Assembly: GCF_037975245.1 (NCBI RefSeq)
Contig: NC_092569.1
Span: 11,226,501-11,286,500, forward strand
Source: Apostichopus japonicus
Taxonomy: Eukaryota > Echinodermata > Holothuroidea > Aspidochirotida > Stichopodidae
Length of the DNA stretch: 60,000 nucleotides
Reading direction: 5' to 3'
How positions within the stretch are numbered: the stretch's first letter is position 1; every line of letters begins with the position of its first letter. Positions 59,192-60,000 of the stretch are shown piece by piece. The notes below the pieces were generated by a model that was given only the letters and a program-made list of their open reading frames with translations, made no database searches and was not told the DNA's origin. A program made the position numbers and the translations under genes.

Positions 59192-60000
59192 CTGCAAGAT
59201 GAGAGAATACACCAACATGTCTATTTACAACATAAGAAAGTGATAATCATTATGGCACTGATATATCTCAAGCAAAATAAAATGAATTTACAACTTAACT
59301 TTTGAGTTATAGTGTTTATAAAGCGATATTGCAACCATGAAATAGCTTCATATGTAACACCTCTGTATATAGATATCCAAAAGGCTTTGATTTAAAAGTA
59401 AAAAGTTGTTCTACAAACAAGGCATCACACATATATATTTCCTTACCTGTATACACACATAGGCACCCCTGCATATAATTGCAAAGTTATGATTTACATT
59501 GAAACCAAAAACCCAGGTAAACAAGAGCCCAAGGGCACTGTGGTTCCTTGCGTAGGGGTATACAGTATGACAATACACATAATAATATCATAGCAAGATT
59601 GGGTTCAAATAGTCCAAGTAATTGTGGTCCTACATGTACCCATAAAGTAACCAACACTTTAGCCAACACTTTTGTGATCACAAATTGTGATCGGAGTTTT
59701 GATCGGAAGGCACTTTTGAGATCTGAATATGGAGTCGAAAATGTAAGAACTATAAGGTCACCTACAAGCGGATCAACACATATGATGACACTGGTGACCT
59801 CAGATCACATGACCGTTAAGTTTGAAAATGTTCCACCACCCAATTCACAACTTGTCCCAAAATATCAATCGTGTCAGACCTTGGCACTGGGAGTTAATTG
59901 CATTAAATGTCTAAACATTAACTTTGAACTTGCATAACTTCACACAAAAAGGTCACCCGGGGTCAACCTATTGACATTTTTTATCGGTGAGACCTAAATA
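59192..60000. repeat. Intron 5' of the first exon, dispersed repeat
   Basis: From about 59515 'aacaagagcccaagggcact' starts a repeat related to 48308. It carries 'ggtgacctcagatcacatga' and 'aacttcacacaaaaaggtca'. The 129-residue plus-strand frame here lies in this repeat and has no domain. No exon recognised. Confidence 0.55.

Noticed and set aside
59548-59937. 129-residue plus-strand frame
   Set aside because: It sits in a dispersed repeat related to 48.3 kb, has no recognisable domain, and the composition is not gene-like.

Overview
This is eukaryotic genomic DNA: AT-rich, intron-dense and full of transposable elements and satellites. It is dominated by one large minus-strand gene. Extracellular Calx-beta, HYR and calcium-binding EGF modules in a receptor tyrosine phosphatase, together with LINE and hAT remnants and dispersed 'TGACCTTTGACC' repeats, suggest a marine invertebrate deuterostome. 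An echinoderm such as a sea cucumber is my best guess. This is inference from content, not a database match.

The gene runs right to left from at least 59191 to a stop codon at 4749. I recovered 24 exons by hand from splice sites, reading frame and family motifs. Every junction keeps phase, and the exons sum to 3665 nt (about 1,220 residues plus a partial first codon). The protein order is: Calx-beta (two exons, 59.1 and 46.6 kb), HYR (44.8 kb), two nearly identical Ca-binding EGF modules (37.7 and 36.1 kb), a Ser/Thr/Pro-rich stalk plus Frizzled-like cysteine-rich domain in one exon (27.5-28.0 kb), a transmembrane helix (23.5 kb), a tyrosine-rich juxtamembrane region with an ITAM-like pair (22.8-21.9 kb), and two tandem phosphatase domains (D1 20.1-12.9 kb, D2 12.7-4.7 kb). 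The signal peptide and 5' end lie beyond the window.

Both phosphatase domains appear catalytically dead. The signature cysteine is kept, but the signature arginine is replaced (Ala in D1, Leu in D2) and the WPD loop is lost in both. The protein looks like a membrane pseudophosphatase, with ligand-binding modules outside and a phosphotyrosine docking tail inside. The Frizzled-like domain on a tyrosine phosphatase receptor is an unusual combination.

The introns hold several striking structures. A 102-bp array of about nine copies duplicates the last ~60 bp of the D2 signature exon with its splice donor (8.9-9.8 kb). A decayed partial copy of the ITAM-like exon lies at 21.5 kb. A duplicated segment carries the two EGF exons. 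A 2.3-kb minisatellite has a 13-bp unit (40.2-42.6 kb). Non-autonomous hAT elements have 8-bp target duplications, and five of them share an internal ~100-bp block. Degenerate LINE coding fragments occur at 0-0.1, 52.8-53.0 and 54.4-55.25 kb. A dispersed repeat family carries DR1-type nuclear receptor half-site pairs. I see no other convincing protein-coding gene, no tRNA or rRNA, and no CRISPR array.
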